From CAWCON01 sp963797185 (GTDB taxonomy: Bacteria > Patescibacteriota > Saccharimonadia > Saccharimonadales > UBA4665): DNA of 64,000 bases. Numbering within the stretch: the first letter of the stretch is position 1; the number at the start of each line of letters is the position of its first letter. Both the position numbers and the translations under genes were made by a program. The stretch covers positions 434,001 to 498,000 of the forward strand of contig CAWCON010000003.1 of NCBI GenBank assembly GCA_963797185.1, written 5' to 3'. The notes under the pieces are model-generated. The model searched no databases. It was not told where the DNA came from and worked only from the letters and a program-made list of their open reading frames with translations. Shown piece by piece: positions 63,909 through 64,000 of the stretch.

Positions 63909-64000
63909 TTAGAATTTGACGTTTACTGGTTCTTGAATTTTGGCCTGCTCAGCGTCATCAACGCCAAAGTACTCTTTGTCTTGACGAAAACCAAGCACGT
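63909..64000 (-). CDS. lemA: LemA family protein, C-terminus only
   Basis: About 29 residues are in the window: VLGFRQDKEYFGVDDAEQ... ending QEPVNVKF, like the LemA end (FGFKxxxFFxA...PKVxF). Together with htpX downstream this makes the call likely. Confidence 0.65.
   Translation of the reverse strand, partial: VLGFRQDKEYFGVDDAEQAKIQEPVNVKF

Overview
The window is a bacterial chromosome segment with the traits of a Candidate Phyla Radiation (Patescibacteria) genome, most like Saccharibacteria. The whole str-S10-spc-alpha ribosomal region lies on the minus strand with no rpmD (L30) between rpsE and rplO, which is a CPR hallmark. Genes are compact and often overlap. TGA is used as a stop codon, which argues against the code-25 lineages (Gracilibacteria, Absconditabacteria). 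Several single genes have an extended -10 box 7-8 bases before the start codon, so leaderless transcripts look common.

Layout. 1-0.5 kb: start of a probable rpsO with an attenuator-like leader. 0.7-4.3 kb: an orphan gene and a thymidylate module (dcd overlapping a Tmk-ThyX-ThyX fusion). 4.3-6.8 kb: a short MprF-like lipid aminoacyltransferase and a nucleotide-kinase-like gene. 6.8-9.4 kb: secE-nusG-rplK-rplA. 9.4-14.1 kb: a GT2 enzyme, three minus-strand genes of minor or unknown role, tRNA-Trp and a frameshifted kinase-like gene. 14.1-18.5 kb: an alpha-glucan operon (glycogen-synthase-like GT, GH57, GH15). 18.5-23.0 kb: rpmG, three tRNAs and an accessory island of orphan genes separated by related 41-bp repeats. 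23.0-26.5 kb: TPR protein, holB, rluD-like, trpS. 26.5-53.5 kb: ribosomal proteins, rpoA, secY, infA, tuf, fusA, rpoC and rpoB. 53.8-57.6 kb: clpP with a perfect CIRCE operator, tig, a membrane protein, hisS. 57.6-64 kb: tRNA-Ala, uppP, an RRM protein, ligA, a membrane protein, htpX and the 3' end of lemA.

Two blocks (27.7-30.3 kb and 41.3-50.0 kb), plus single sites in secY and at 13.7 kb, carry many 1-base indels in essential genes (rplQ, rpoA, rpsD, rpsK, rpsM, rpsJ, tuf, fusA, rpoC). I read these as uncorrected sequencing errors, not pseudogenes. I annotate such genes over their full extent.

The most striking biological pattern is loss of structural zinc sites across the information machinery. 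RpoC lacks the cysteines of both zinc sites, DNA ligase lacks its four-cysteine zinc finger, and L33, L36, S14 and S4 are all cysteine-free forms. Catalytic zinc proteases (HtpX, a YgjP-like peptidase) remain. Other points of interest are the Tmk-ThyX-ThyX fusion, in which the two ThyX halves lost complementary parts of the signature motif; terminator-like hairpins just downstream of the rpsO and secE promoters; and a substituted RpoC trigger loop.
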